NCBI GenBank assembly: GCA_026417555.1
Contig: JAOADA010000002.1
Coordinates: 172,244 to 236,243, forward strand
DNA: 64,000 nucleotides
Origin: Brevinematales bacterium
GTDB taxonomy: Bacteria; Spirochaetota; Brevinematia; Brevinematales; Thermospiraceae
Reading direction: 5' to 3'
Positions 17,708-27,770 of this stretch are shown here, piece after piece. Each line of letters opens with the position of its first letter. Position 1 is the stretch's first letter. The notes beneath the pieces were generated by a model that was given only the letters and a program-made list of their open reading frames with translations, did not search any database and was not told where the DNA came from. The translations under genes were made by a program, and so were the position numbers.

Positions 17708-20011
17708 CTATTCTTCCACTACCAGAATAGTGACACGTCTCTTTTGATGTGAAGAGATGGCTTCTATGGTATGTTTTCCGGGGTGAAGAGGCCAAAAAAT
17801 GCGATTGCCTCTTCCAATCTCTACTCCATCACACACCCAGAGAATGTTGGTTTCACCGGTGGCCTCAAGGGGAATAGCCTGTGATTCTCTGGCTATCTGT
17901 GGATCAACGGCAAACACGGCTCCCTCTGAGGGAAAAAGAATCGTCAGATGAGAGGTGGGGAGCGTTGTGAGACCTTGTTTTTTTGCCCATGATTGATATT
18001 CTGCTGGAATACGGGGAGTTCCTAGAGAGTCATGCCAGGTACATGCGTGAGAGGGAAGATTGTCTGGAGTGTAGAGTTCCTCAAGGGTATGGGTGCATCC
18101 CTCATGGGCAATCATTCCGGAGAGGGAACATACCCTTTGGGTGACGATGGCAAGCCCATCTGTCTTAAAAGAGGGGAAAGCATACCCTCTGTTCCAGAGG
18201 AAGAGTTCAATGTTTCTGAGAATCTTGCCTGCGCCACCTACCGAAGCAAGCTCCTTCATGGGCTCATTGTAGAGATTGCCTACCCAGACAGCTGTTGTGA
18301 AAAGGGGGGTGTAACCGACCACACAATTGTCTCGAAAGTCCTTGGTAGTGCCTGTTTTCACGGCGACAGGGAAAGGAAAATAAATAGGTGAGGCTGTTCC
18401 AAAGGCGGGAAGTTTGTAGGTAGGATCGGAAAGGATATGAGAAATAAGAAAGGCTGTTTCCGGAGACATGACCTGCTGTGGTGTACCCTGAGTCACGGAA
18501 AGACGACGGCCATTTTTGAGGACAATCGAAGAAAGGGTACGTACAGGGGTATAGACTCCCCCTTTCGCAAAGATGGTGTACCCCTGGGCAAGTTCTAAGA
18601 GTGTCATGTCTGCATTGCCAAGCACAAGCCCCAATCCATAAAAAGAGGGCGATCTCACCAAAGAAGTAAATCCAATCTTTTTCAAAAATCGGTACAAAGA
18701 CTCCATCCCCACTTGCGCTGTAAGAAAAACAGCCGAAACATTGTAAGAAGAAGCAAGAGCCACGGCAAAGCGCACAGGTCCATGGTAGGTTCGGGTGAAG
18801 TTTTTGGGGATATATCTTCCGATAGAGGAAGGAAACTCGGTGTAGATATCTGGAAGAATGCTTGAGGCATGAAAGAGGCGTTTTTCTAATGCCAAGGCAT
18901 AGGCAAATGGCTTCATCACAGAACCTACCTGTTTTCGGATGAGGGAAGCGTTGATTTGTCCCTTTTCTTCATCAAAAAAATCAAGCGACCCTATCATGAC
19001 CCGAAGTTCAGAGGAGGGATTGTCAATTATCACCACAGCGGCATGTTTGGCATTGTATTGGGAGAGGCTTTTCATGACATCGGAAACGATGGGAAGGAGG
19101 TTGGTATAAAGCGAAAGATCAAACGTGGTATAGAGTGCGGTAATAGCCTCGAGAGGGGCATAATCTTGGGATTGTTTGAGAGCGTAAAGACAGAAAAGAG
19201 GGGCATACATACGGCTCTCCATGGGAAGGACAGCAAGCATGGTATGAGAATAGAGATTCTTGAGACTTTCTGGGATATCGAGAATCCGAGCTTGTATAGC
19301 CCTGTGAAGAAGATCCTGAGCCCGTTTGGTAAAAAGTATGCCTGAGCGATAGGGTTGGTAACGGGTAGGGGCAGGTATTACCCGGATAAGGGCAGCCATT
19401 TCAAGCTCGTTGAGTTTCTCCAACGACTTTCCAAAATAGATGTTGGCTGCCTTTTCAAATCCGTAGATATTGTTTCCCAGAAAGACGCTATTGATATATG
19501 CTTCGAGAATCTCTTCTTTGGTAAAATGGAGCTCGAGACGATAGGCCTCAAAGATCTCTGTGATTTTTGACCAAAGGTTATTGCGCATCTTGCCTCGACG
19601 AAGACGGACCAGTTGTTGAGTGATGGTAGACCCCCCAGAAACAAGACGCCCTGCCCGCAGATTTTGTATCATGGCTCTGGTGAGGGCAATAGGGCTCCAT
19701 CCCCTGTGTTCGAAAAAGCGCTTATCCTCAGAAAATACAAGCAGAGCAAGAAAATTGCTTGGTACTTTGTGTAATGGCAGAAAACTACAGAATCCACCCT
19801 TGTCTCTGGTTATTTCCATGAGGAGGAGCTCGTTTCTGTCGTATATCTTGATACTTTTTTGAGAGAAGGAGATAAGAGAGTCGGAAGGGTAGGGAAAAAG
19901 AAAATAGATGGTGAGTCCTCCAAGAAAAAAGAGACACACCCAACGCCACAAAAAGAGAACACGCTTCTTTTGGATGGGGAGAAAACGAGAAAAAAGACTC
20001 CGTGTGGACAT
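17708..20011 (-). CDS. pbpC: Penicillin-binding protein 1C, bifunctional
   Basis: A 767-residue class A PBP that polymerises and crosslinks peptidoglycan in the periplasm. One membrane anchor at about residues 19-40; GT51 transglycosylase with Glu95 in SEDKRFFEHRG and SGGSTITQQL; transpeptidase with Ser364-x-x-Lys (SVMK), SYN (422-424) and KTG (552-554). A C-terminal PBP1C domain of about 100 residues follows. The start is ATG 20011 with GGAG in front: the -10 box lies inside the longer frame from 20041, which rules that start out. It is divergent from an alpha-2-macroglobulin gene, as these two genes are often neighbours in bacteria. Confidence 0.93.
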   Translation of the reverse strand: MSTRSLFSRFLPIQKKRVLFLWRWVCLFFLGGLTIYFLFPYPSDSLISFSQKSIKIYDRNELLLMEITRDKGGFCSFLPLHKVPSNFLALLVFSEDKRFFEHRGWSPIALTRAMIQNLRAGRLVSGGSTITQQLVRLRRGKMRNNLWSKITEIFEAYRLELHFTKEEILEAYINSVFLGNNIYGFEKAANIYFGKSLEKLNELEMAALIRVIPAPTRYQPYRSGILFTKRAQDLLHRAIQARILDIPESLKNLYSHTMLAVLPMESRMYAPLFCLYALKQSQDYAPLEAITALYTTFDLSLYTNLLPIVSDVMKSLSQYNAKHAAVVIIDNPSSELRVMIGSLDFFDEEKGQINASLIRKQVGSVMKPFAYALALEKRLFHASSILPDIYTEFPSSIGRYIPKNFTRTYHGPVRFAVALASSYNVSAVFLTAQVGMESLYRFLKKIGFTSLVRSPSFYGLGLVLGNADMTLLELAQGYTIFAKGGVYTPVRTLSSIVLKNGRRLSVTQGTPQQVMSPETAFLISHILSDPTYKLPAFGTASPIYFPFPVAVKTGTTKDFRDNCVVGYTPLFTTAVWVGNLYNEPMKELASVGGAGKILRNIELFLWNRGYAFPSFKTDGLAIVTQRVCSLSGMIAHEGCTHTLEELYTPDNLPSHACTWHDSLGTPRIPAEYQSWAKKQGLTTLPTSHLTILFPSEGAVFAVDPQIARESQAIPLEATGETNILWVCDGVEIGRGNRIFWPLHPGKHTIEAISSHQKRRVTILVVEE

Positions 20012-20029
20012 GATAAACTCCAGAGAAAT

Positions 20030-20058
20030 AGTATACCTCATTCAGATTGAAAAAGCAA
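20030..20058 (-). promoter_or_regulatory. Promoter of pbpC
   Basis: TTGCTT (20053-20058), 17-nt spacer, TATACT (20030-20035) on the minus strand. Confidence 0.75.
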
Positions 20059-20129
20059 GCCACACTTTTGGGGAGAGTTGTGTCCCACAGAACAATGATA
20101 CACCCTTTTTTGAAAACATGTCATACCTT

Positions 20130-20158
20130 TTGACAAATAAAGTTTTTCCGCTTATGAT
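20130..20158 (+). promoter_or_regulatory. Promoter of the alpha-2-macroglobulin gene
   Basis: TTGACA (20130-20135), 17-nt spacer, TATGAT (20153-20158). It lies back to back with the pbpC promoter, 71 bp between the two -35 boxes. Confidence 0.8.
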
Positions 20159-20180
20159 AAAAAGTGCATAGGAGGAGTGT

Positions 20181-23100
20181 ATGAAAAAATGGCTTGGTGT
20201 TTTCTTTCTTCTTTTCTCTTCTTGTCTTTTTGCCAATCAATTTCTTTTTGAGGTGGGATATGACCAACGGAGGTTTTCACAACCGGTGGAGATCATGATG
20301 GTTTTTTATGAACCGGTCGTTTCTATGAAGGATGTTACCTCGATGAAAAAGGAGCTTTCTAAAAAAGTGACGTTTGATTTTACTCCCAAACTGAAATACA
20401 CCCTTCACGTGGTGAATGAAACAACCCTTTCTCTTGTGATCAAGGATACCCTTCTTCCGGCAAGAGAGTACTTTTTTACTGTGAGAACCTCAGAAAAAGC
20501 GATGCAAAAATTTCTTGTGAGAGGGGTAGAGTATCGAGCCAACGTTCCACTTTACTTTAGAACCCCTCTCCAGAGAGTCATCAGTGGGTATAAAGAATCC
20601 AAGTGGCCAGATAGTCGGATAGAGGTATCTTTTCTCCTTCCTGTCAATCTCAAGCAACTTGAGCAAAAAATTCGTATTCAACCAGCGATTGACTTTTCCC
20701 TGGCGTACCGGACCAACGGGGGAAAGATTCTCTCCAATGAGGTGCTCATTTTCCCAAAAGGGGAAAAGAAAAACACCTCTTATACCCTCACTATTCAAAA
20801 GGATGTGATTCCAGAGGGTGGAGAGTTGCCCATGGAAAAGGAGTATCGGCTTTCGTATAAAACCTATGAACCCTTTGTGATAGAGCGCTTCTTTGTGGCA
20901 GGGAAGGAGAAAGAGTACGAATACTATGGAGAGAATACCATTGTGATCAAATTTAATAATGAACTCGCAGATGTGAAGGAAGAGGTGCTCCGAAGTTGGG
21001 TGAAAGTTTCTCCAGAGGTGAGGGGCCTGTCTATTTCAAGGGATAGGGACTACCTTTATATGAGTGGGGTATTTGAGCCTTTCAAGAAGTATATCGTTAC
21101 TGCGCAGCCAACTATCGTTGATCAATTTGGGCAAAGCCTTGAAAAAACGGTTTCGTATTCTTTTGAGGGGAAACCTTCTGCCTCGTATATGTATGTTCCT
21201 ACCGGATATCTTCTCATGGAGAATTATCTTGCCAATTTTCTTCTTCTCAAAACTATCAATGTTGAGAGTATCGTGTTTTCTTATCTTTCTCTTACGAATC
21301 CTGTAGAGATAGCAAGGTTTCTCCTCCAGGAAGATCCGGAGGAGGCGATTAATAAAATGAGAAAGGAAAGAAGGGTTTTCTCACTTCCTGAAAAATGGAA
21401 TACGTTAGAAATATACAAGATTCCCCTTCGTCGATATCACGGGGCAGATGAGGGTTTCCTCATTTATAAAATAGAGGGGAACAGACGTACTCCCCCCTCC
21501 AAATATGCTTGGACTCCTGAGGCATACTATGGATATGTCCAGTTTACGGATATTTCGGCTACTCTCAAAGTTGGTCCCGCTGGTAACCTTCTTCTTGCTC
21601 GTTATCTCAAGAGCAATGCCCCTCTTACCAATGCAAAGGTATACCGATTTGATCCTCAGGGAGAACAATGGAACTTTGTGGGTCGCACAGGCAAGTCGGG
21701 AACGCTCCTTGATGCTTCGGGAAAAACCTCTCTCTACATGATTGAAAGTGAGGGGAGTCGATTTTATATCTCGTCCTCTTTTACTGTGAGTTCAAAAGTA
21801 AACGATGGCTATGATGACAATAGTAAGATGCCGGCGTGTTTGGTGTTTTCTGATCGTTACCTGTATCAGCCAGGGGAAAGGGTTTTTCTGAAGGGAATAT
21901 ACCGTTTTCGTCACAAAGATAACTGGGTAGTGGAAGCCCCCATGAGCGGGTCTTTTTGTGTTGAGGTGTATAATTCTCGTGAAGAATTGCTGATGAAGAC
22001 GAATTTTCCTCCTCGAGAAAGGGGGAGTTTTGACTTTTGGATAGATATTCCTCAGACGGCTCCTACTGGATACTATATGGTGAAAGCGTTTTTTGTGAGC
22101 GAAGATAAGCAAGAAATAGCTCATCACTATGCCTCGTTTCAGGTAGAAGAGTTTCGTCCAGCTCGGGCAGAGATGCGTATTCAGGCAAATAAATCTCTGT
22201 ACCAGATAGGGGAAAAGATGAAACTTGATCTGATAGGATGGTACCTTTTTGGGGCGCCTGTGGGTAAACCCGTGGACTATGATGTGTGGTTTCGTCCCGT
22301 TCCTTATCAGAGCAAAGATTTCCCAGGGTATAATTTTTCTTCTGTGGAATGGGGGGATGAATATGATGAGTATGAGGAATATTCGTCACGCAATCGAGAA
22401 ATTGATGGTGGAACGTTGGAACCTAACAAAGAGGGGGTGGCCTCTACGATGGTGGACTTATCTTCTATTGAAGATGATGGATACCTTATTGTGTCAGCAA
22501 GAACAACGCTCCCAGATGATACCCCTGTGTCAGGGTACAAATCAGACATTGAGGTGAGAAAAAAACTTCACCTTGGAATAAAAATTCCATCCTTCTTTCA
22601 TTCTGTGAATACCCCCTTTTCTATTTCTCTTCTTGCTTTGAATGACAAGGAGGTGATTATTACAAACGAGGCTGTTCTTGTTGTTTCTCTTTATGAGTGG
22701 CGTTCTTTTCAGGTGGCAGGACATGGGGGACGCTTCCAGTGGGAATGGCGAGAGATAGTCACCCCCGTGTATTCTAATCAATTGACTGTTCATCAGACAA
22801 CCGTGCCCGTAACCATTCAAAAACCTGGGTACTATACCGCAACGGTGTATGAGAAGGCCAAAGGGAAACTTATTCCCCATGGCACGGCATGGTTTTATGT
22901 CATTGGGGGTGGGTTTTATGGATGGAGGATTTCTGATGATGATCGAGTACAGGTCACTTCGGATAAATCAGAGTACTCAGTTGGGGAAACGGCAACCCTT
23001 CTGATTCAGAATCCGTATCCCTCCGCTCGTGCTGTGATCACAGTGGAAAGAGAAAAGTTTTACAAATCGTATGAGATTCCTGCTACCAATAGTATGGTAA

Positions 23101-25724
23101 CATTTCGTCTTCCTATTGAAGAGGAGTATATTCCCAATATCTATGTTTCAGTGCTGCTGTATACCGGACGGACAGGGACAAATAGGGTTTCTAACGATGT
23201 AGACTATGCTCGTCCCCAATACCGTTTAGGGTATGCTCATTTTCGTGTGCTTCCCAAAGAAAAGACCCTCTCTGTTGTGGTGACCACGGACAAAGGAACC
23301 TATGCACCACGAAACAATGTGAAGGCGCGCATTCAGGTGAAGGATAGTGCCGGGAAACCTGTGAGCGCAGAGGTAACAGTTTCTGTCGCCGATAGAGGGG
23401 TTTTAAACCTTGTAAATTATACCCTCCCGAATCCCCTTTCGTTTTTTTATGCTCCTCGGCCGTTGGCTATTTCAACCTACGAGAGCCGGAATTTTATCTA
23501 TGGCCAGAGGTATCTGAGTGAAAAGGGAGAGGTGTTAGGAGGGGATGGTGGTATCTCCATGGGAATGATTCTTCCCAGGTCGATCATCAAGTATACGGCT
23601 TTCTATGAGGCCAAGCTGTGGGTCACCAATGGCGACGGTGAGGTTTCTTTCACTCTCCCTGATAATCTCACTAGTTTCAAGGTAATGGCAGTAGCACATA
23701 CCCCTTCTTCAAAATTTGGGTACGGGGAGGCATCTTTCACTGTGAAACGGGATCTGATGGTGCTTGAAAGTTTTCCCACGTTTGTTCGCCCATGGGATAA
23801 ATTTATGGCCGGGGGAATAGTTTTCAATTACACCGGGAAAAAACAAACTTTTGCGGTAGAACTTCTGGTGTCAGAGGGGCTGACACTTGGAGGTACCCGT
23901 TCCATGGTAACAAATATTACCCTTGCTCATAATAGTTCTCGAGAGGTTCTTTTTCCCGTGGCTGTAAAAGGGAAAAGTAAAAACGAGGTTACCTTTACCC
24001 TGAAGGTGATGGGGGAAGGAGTGTCTGATGGGATAACAAGAACCATACCGCTGATAGTGAGGCATTTTCCAGAAACAGTGAGTATGTACGGGGTACTCTC
24101 CAACCGCCAGGACAAGGCTGTCAATACCTTTGCCATCACGAGTAACGTGATTCCTGAACTCTCGTCTCTTGAGGTTATGGTAGCACCGACGGCTTTTGTT
24201 GAACTCAAAGGAAATCTTGATTATCTTGTTGAGTATCCGTATGGATGTCTGGAACAAAAAACCTCTTGTATTTTGCCCCTTATTACAGGGGAGGACGTGA
24301 TTCTCAAGTATGGACTTTTGCATACCAAAACGAAAGAAGAGCTTCGAGCTGTTGTTCAGACAGTTATAAATGAGATTCCAGAGTATCTTAAGGAGAAGGG
24401 GTTTTCCTACTGGAAGGACAGTTCGTATGTCTCTGGCTATCTCACCGTGTACGTCTTTTGGGTTTTGACCTTGGCGAAGCAGGCAGGGTATACGCTTGAT
24501 TCTTCGTTCTACCAGAGAGTTTTTGAGCTAATCAAGGGATATATTCAGACAAGTACCATTCCAGACGAGTTTCTTTCTTCCTACGGAGTTTTAACACTCT
24601 CGTATGCCTTGTATGCCACGTCTCTGAATGGTTATACAGATATCCAAAAACTCGTTGAGATATACCATCAGCTAAAAAAGAAAGAGAGAGAAAACCTTTC
24701 TGCAAGGGTATTTTTCCTCATGGCTTTGGCAAATTACCCCAATTTCAAAGAGAAAGAAACACTCCGAGGAGAGATTGTGGGGTGGCTTGAATCCAAGAAG
24801 CGGATCACCGCTGCTACGATGAGTTTTGAGAGTGACACGGCATGGGGATGGTTTTACTACACGGCGACTATTCAGACAGCTCAGGCTCTCCAGGCCTATC
24901 TGAGTACGGGAGTCACTCTCTCAGAGGCATACAAGATGATCAATTTCCTTCTGATGCAACGAAAGAGACATGCCTGGACTCACACCCACGAAAATGCCTG
25001 GGTTTTTTATGCCTTTTCCACATACCTCAAGATGTTTGAGAAAGAGGAAGTCCAGAGTAGCTATGAGGTGTTGATGAATGCTAAACAAATTTTGACTGGG
25101 GTTTTTGAGAAGAGAAATCAACCAGCACAAAAAAGTGTGGTTACTTTTGATACTGAGGATAGGGGAGAGAAAACACTTCAGGTGGTACGAAAGGGACAAG
25201 GTCCTCTTTACTATACCTATCGTTATCGTTATGTACCAGTATCTCCTGAGAATGTGAGTCAGGGGTTTGTCCTGGAGAAAGCGTATCTTGATCCCACAAC
25301 GGGGAAGAAAGTTGATGGCATGGAAAGGGGAAAGGATTATCTCGTACGTATCACTGTGAGTACGCCTAGCACTCGGTATATGGTGGTGGTGGATGATGCT
25401 CTTCCTGCGGGGCTTGAGGTAGTGAATCTCTCGTTTGCTACAGAGGCTTACCATCCGTATGAGGAGCAGGTCAAACGAACGGAGATGGCTTCCTGGTGGG
25501 GAGGGGGATTCTCTCATAAAGAGATATACAAGGACAGGGTTTTCTATTGTGCGGATGTCCTCTATCCTGGGAAGTATACCATCACGTATCTTGTACGGGC
25601 TACACTCCCAGGAACGTTCTCTCTGTCGCCATGCCATGTAGAAGAGATGTACACTCCTGATTGCTTTGCGACGGTATATTTTCCGGGAAACCTCGTAGTG
25701 GAAAATACGGAAAACGATCAATAA
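20181..25724 (+). CDS. Bacterial alpha-2-macroglobulin with intact thioester
   Basis: An 1847-residue periplasmic or lipid-anchored protease trap. The signal peptide MKKWLGVFFLLFSSC could be cut at Cys15 as a lipoprotein (relaxed FSSC lipobox) or after FA. Repeated macroglobulin beta domains follow, including the central MG2-like LVFSDRYLYQPGERVFLKG. The thioester motif GCLEQ is intact (Cys1356-Gln1359), so covalent capture of attacking proteases is expected. A helical thioester domain and a C-terminal receptor-binding-like domain complete it. In Escherichia coli the homologue YfhM partners PBP1C for wall repair after breach; the divergent pbpC here fits. Ribosome site AGGAGG. Its stop overlaps the convergent cupin gene by 7 nt. 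Confidence 0.93.
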   Translation: MKKWLGVFFLLFSSCLFANQFLFEVGYDQRRFSQPVEIMMVFYEPVVSMKDVTSMKKELSKKVTFDFTPKLKYTLHVVNETTLSLVIKDTLLPAREYFFTVRTSEKAMQKFLVRGVEYRANVPLYFRTPLQRVISGYKESKWPDSRIEVSFLLPVNLKQLEQKIRIQPAIDFSLAYRTNGGKILSNEVLIFPKGEKKNTSYTLTIQKDVIPEGGELPMEKEYRLSYKTYEPFVIERFFVAGKEKEYEYYGENTIVIKFNNELADVKEEVLRSWVKVSPEVRGLSISRDRDYLYMSGVFEPFKKYIVTAQPTIVDQFGQSLEKTVSYSFEGKPSASYMYVPTGYLLMENYLANFLLLKTINVESIVFSYLSLTNPVEIARFLLQEDPEEAINKMRKERRVFSLPEKWNTLEIYKIPLRRYHGADEGFLIYKIEGNRRTPPSKYAWTPEAYYGYVQFTDISATLKVGPAGNLLLARYLKSNAPLTNAKVYRFDPQGEQWNFVGRTGKSGTLLDASGKTSLYMIESEGSRFYISSSFTVSSKVNDGYDDNSKMPACLVFSDRYLYQPGERVFLKGIYRFRHKDNWVVEAPMSGSFCVEVYNSREELLMKTNFPPRERGSFDFWIDIPQTAPTGYYMVKAFFVSEDKQEIAHHYASFQVEEFRPARAEMRIQANKSLYQIGEKMKLDLIGWYLFGAPVGKPVDYDVWFRPVPYQSKDFPGYNFSSVEWGDEYDEYEEYSSRNREIDGGTLEPNKEGVASTMVDLSSIEDDGYLIVSARTTLPDDTPVSGYKSDIEVRKKLHLGIKIPSFFHSVNTPFSISLLALNDKEVIITNEAVLVVSLYEWRSFQVAGHGGRFQWEWREIVTPVYSNQLTVHQTTVPVTIQKPGYYTATVYEKAKGKLIPHGTAWFYVIGGGFYGWRISDDDRVQVTSDKSEYSVGETATLLIQNPYPSARAVITVEREKFYKSYEIPATNSMVTFRLPIEEEYIPNIYVSVLLYTGRTGTNRVSNDVDYARPQYRLGYAHFRVLPKEKTLSVVVTTDKGTYAPRNNVKARIQVKDSAGKPVSAEVTVSVADRGVLNLVNYTLPNPLSFFYAPRPLAISTYESRNFIYGQRYLSEKGEVLGGDGGISMGMILPRSIIKYTAFYEAKLWVTNGDGEVSFTLPDNLTSFKVMAVAHTPSSKFGYGEASFTVKRDLMVLESFPTFVRPWDKFMAGGIVFNYTGKKQTFAVELLVSEGLTLGGTRSMVTNITLAHNSSREVLFPVAVKGKSKNEVTFTLKVMGEGVSDGITRTIPLIVRHFPETVSMYGVLSNRQDKAVNTFAITSNVIPELSSLEVMVAPTAFVELKGNLDYLVEYPYGCLEQKTSCILPLITGEDVILKYGLLHTKTKEELRAVVQTVINEIPEYLKEKGFSYWKDSSYVSGYLTVYVFWVLTLAKQAGYTLDSSFYQRVFELIKGYIQTSTIPDEFLSSYGVLTLSYALYATSLNGYTDIQKLVEIYHQLKKKERENLSARVFFLMALANYPNFKEKETLRGEIVGWLESKKRITAATMSFESDTAWGWFYYTATIQTAQALQAYLSTGVTLSEAYKMINFLLMQRKRHAWTHTHENAWVFYAFSTYLKMFEKEEVQSSYEVLMNAKQILTGVFEKRNQPAQKSVVTFDTEDRGEKTLQVVRKGQGPLYYTYRYRYVPVSPENVSQGFVLEKAYLDPTTGKKVDGMERGKDYLVRITVSTPSTRYMVVVDDALPAGLEVVNLSFATEAYHPYEEQVKRTEMASWWGGGFSHKEIYKDRVFYCADVLYPGKYTITYLVRATLPGTFSLSPCHVEEMYTPDCFATVYFPGNLVVENTENDQ

Positions 25725-26242
25725 GAAGAAGGATCTGTTTGAAAAGAGGACCGGTTTTTGTGATGAGCCATGGTAAGCCAACGGGCAAGAAACTCTCTAT
25801 GAAGGTGGGTCTCTTCTTCTGAGGGTGCCCATGGGGCAAATTCTTTGTCTGTGGCTGGGTCGTAGGGCCCTGGTTTTACCTCAAAAGTGAGGCTTTTGGT
25901 AATGGGGATAAGGGTGTGCCAGCATCCAGGGAGAAGATCAACAATCTGGATTCTTTTTCCTTCCATGAGGATAGCGTCACTCACGTTGCCCTCATTATCA
26001 AAGAGAAGCACCCATACTTTGCCGGAGAGAAGGACAAAGGTTTCCGTCTTTGGAGGGTGAAGATGCCGGTGGGGGCGTACGTACGAAAAGGGCATCATGG
26101 CATTCAAAAACCGTTGGACGGTATCAGGAAGCTCATGGAGGTTATAGTTTTTTCGCTTTCTAGGGGATAACGAGGCCTTTTCAAAAAGACCTTTGACATC
26201 TCTTTTGCCAAAGGTCTGAAAAAAAGTCTTTTTCTCTTCCAT
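25718..26242 (-). CDS. WbuC-like cupin metalloprotein
   Basis: A 174-residue cupin. The metal-binding core RPHRHLHPPKTETFVLLSG is typical of WbuC, a family usually found in O-antigen clusters and of uncertain chemistry. A second conserved His follows in CWHTLIP. Here the gene starts 5 nt after motB, so it appears to be the last gene of the flagellar operon; fliL would be expected in that slot in many spirochaetes. A role in motility or hook/filament glycosylation is speculation. Confidence 0.8.
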   Translation of the reverse strand: MEEKKTFFQTFGKRDVKGLFEKASLSPRKRKNYNLHELPDTVQRFLNAMMPFSYVRPHRHLHPPKTETFVLLSGKVWVLLFDNEGNVSDAILMEGKRIQIVDLLPGCWHTLIPITKSLTFEVKPGPYDPATDKEFAPWAPSEEETHLHREFLARWLTMAHHKNRSSFQTDPSSY

Positions 26243-26247
26243 GGGAT

Positions 26248-26988
26248 CTACTCCGCCACGGAGATGTAGATATCTACCCGCCTGTTGTAGGCCCTTCCCT
26301 CTGGGGTAGCATTACTTTCAATCGGGTCATACTCTCCTCGTCCTGAAGCTTTCATGATGGTGGGATCTACCCCGAAATCTGAGAGAAACCTTACCACAGA
26401 ACTGGCTCTGGCTGTAGAGAGCTCCCAGTTAGAGGGATATACTTTGGCCATTTCTGAGGCTCGTGGAATCTGGGTGTTGTCGGTGTGTCCAATCACATCA
26501 ATCTTGTACCCTTCTTTAATATTTTTGATCATCATGGCAATTTTACGGAGGGTTTCTTTTCCTTCGTCAAAATCTATCTCGGCACTTCCAGGACGGAAAA
26601 AGAGGTCGCTGGAGAGAGAGATTTTGATACCTTTTTGGGTTTCGTCAATCCGGACCTTGCGGGCACGAAGCTCTGGTTTGAGCATCTCCATCATTTCTTT
26701 CATAGAAATGGAGAGTTTTGTTCCGATCTCTCGTGAAGGAAGGGATTCAATGGTGTGTCCTCCCTCGGCAAGTCTCCCGGCAGAAAGGGTTTGTCCTCCC
26801 TCAAGAAAACCAATATTTCCTGTAAAGGCAGAGAGGATGAGCTGAAGATCAGAGGTCTTGGCCTGGGGAGTCATATTGGCGATAAGAAACACAAAAAAGG
26901 TGAGAAGAAGGTTATTCATATCCCCAAATGTTACCATCCATGCGGGGGTCGAGTATCCCCCAGAGGGACATTTTTTTGGTCTTCCCAT
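26248..26988 (-). CDS. motB: Flagellar stator protein MotB
   Basis: A 246-residue stator subunit that anchors MotA to peptidoglycan. A short cytoplasmic tail leads into one membrane helix with the proton-accepting Asp23 (MVTFGDMNNLLLTFFVF), then a plug/linker and a C-terminal OmpA-like peptidoglycan-binding domain (IDVIGHTDN, NWELSTARA, RRVDIYI). The Asp followed by MNN/LLL and no Na-type signature suggests proton drive, as is usual for spirochaetes. It follows motA by 3 nt. Confidence 0.95.
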   Translation of the reverse strand: MGRPKKCPSGGYSTPAWMVTFGDMNNLLLTFFVFLIANMTPQAKTSDLQLILSAFTGNIGFLEGGQTLSAGRLAEGGHTIESLPSREIGTKLSISMKEMMEMLKPELRARKVRIDETQKGIKISLSSDLFFRPGSAEIDFDEGKETLRKIAMMIKNIKEGYKIDVIGHTDNTQIPRASEMAKVYPSNWELSTARASSVVRFLSDFGVDPTIMKASGRGEYDPIESNATPEGRAYNRRVDIYISVAE

Positions 26989-26991
26989 GGA

Positions 26992-27768
26992 TTACTCCTT
27001 GACTTCCTGTTTGGTGCGTTTGTCAGCAGGGATAAACGAGTTGAGACGTTCACGAAGAATAGTAGGGTTATCTCCAGCCTGAATGGAAAGTACACCCTCT
27101 ACCATAATCTCCTTGAGAAGTACCTCATACTGGTTGTAGAGATCAAGTCTCGATGCCCACGGGAGGAAAAGAAAGTTTGCCATTAACGCACCATAGAGGG
27201 TGGTGATAAGGGCTGTAGACATGTTAGCACCAATAGAGGCTACGTCTGTCATGTTTTTGAGCATCGCAATCAAACCCTGGAGTGTTCCAATCATACCAAA
27301 CGCTGGTGCAAAGTATGCCCAGTCATCAAGCATCTTTTTTCCCTGAGCGTGACGTTTTTCCATCTGGTCAAGTTCGTTGTGCATGATGTTTTTGACCACC
27401 TCGGGATCAGTTCCGTCCACCACAAGCTGTATAGCCTTCTTGAGAAAGGGGTCTGGGACCTCGGCAACATCATCCTCAAGAGAGAGAACCCCCTCTCGAC
27501 GAGCCTTTTCGGCGAAGGTAACGAGCGTTTCTACTGTGGCTGCTGGATCTATACTGACCTTTTTTGTGGTGAGGCCAATGATTTTAGGGAGAAGCTTGAA
27601 CCTTTCCATTGGTGTGGCGATCAAAAGGGAACCCAGAGATCCAAAAACGGTGGTAAAAAGAGACATGAGGTCCCAATAGATAAGAAGGTTGCCGCCAGAA
27701 CCAAGGAAAAATGAGAGGATTAGGAAGCTTCCTCCTCCGACAAGACCTATCAGCCATGCTAATTCCAT
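26992..27768 (-). CDS. motA: Flagellar motor stator protein MotA
   Basis: A 258-residue inner-membrane ion-channel subunit with four membrane segments: two at the N-terminus (from residue 3 and about 34) and two in the FAPAFGMIGTLQGLIAML and ALITTLYGALMANFLFLPWA regions. The cytoplasmic loop between them carries charged residues that act on FliG. It is placed between flbD (2-nt gap) and motB (3-nt gap). Confidence 0.95.
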   Translation of the reverse strand: MELAWLIGLVGGGSFLILSFFLGSGGNLLIYWDLMSLFTTVFGSLGSLLIATPMERFKLLPKIIGLTTKKVSIDPAATVETLVTFAEKARREGVLSLEDDVAEVPDPFLKKAIQLVVDGTDPEVVKNIMHNELDQMEKRHAQGKKMLDDWAYFAPAFGMIGTLQGLIAMLKNMTDVASIGANMSTALITTLYGALMANFLFLPWASRLDLYNQYEVLLKEIMVEGVLSIQAGDNPTILRERLNSFIPADKRTKQEVKE

Positions 27769-27770
27769 AG

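Noticed and set aside
20012-20041. Longer start of pbpC at 20041
   Set aside because: The -10 box TATACT (20030-20035) lies inside this extension; ATG 20011 has its own GGAG site.
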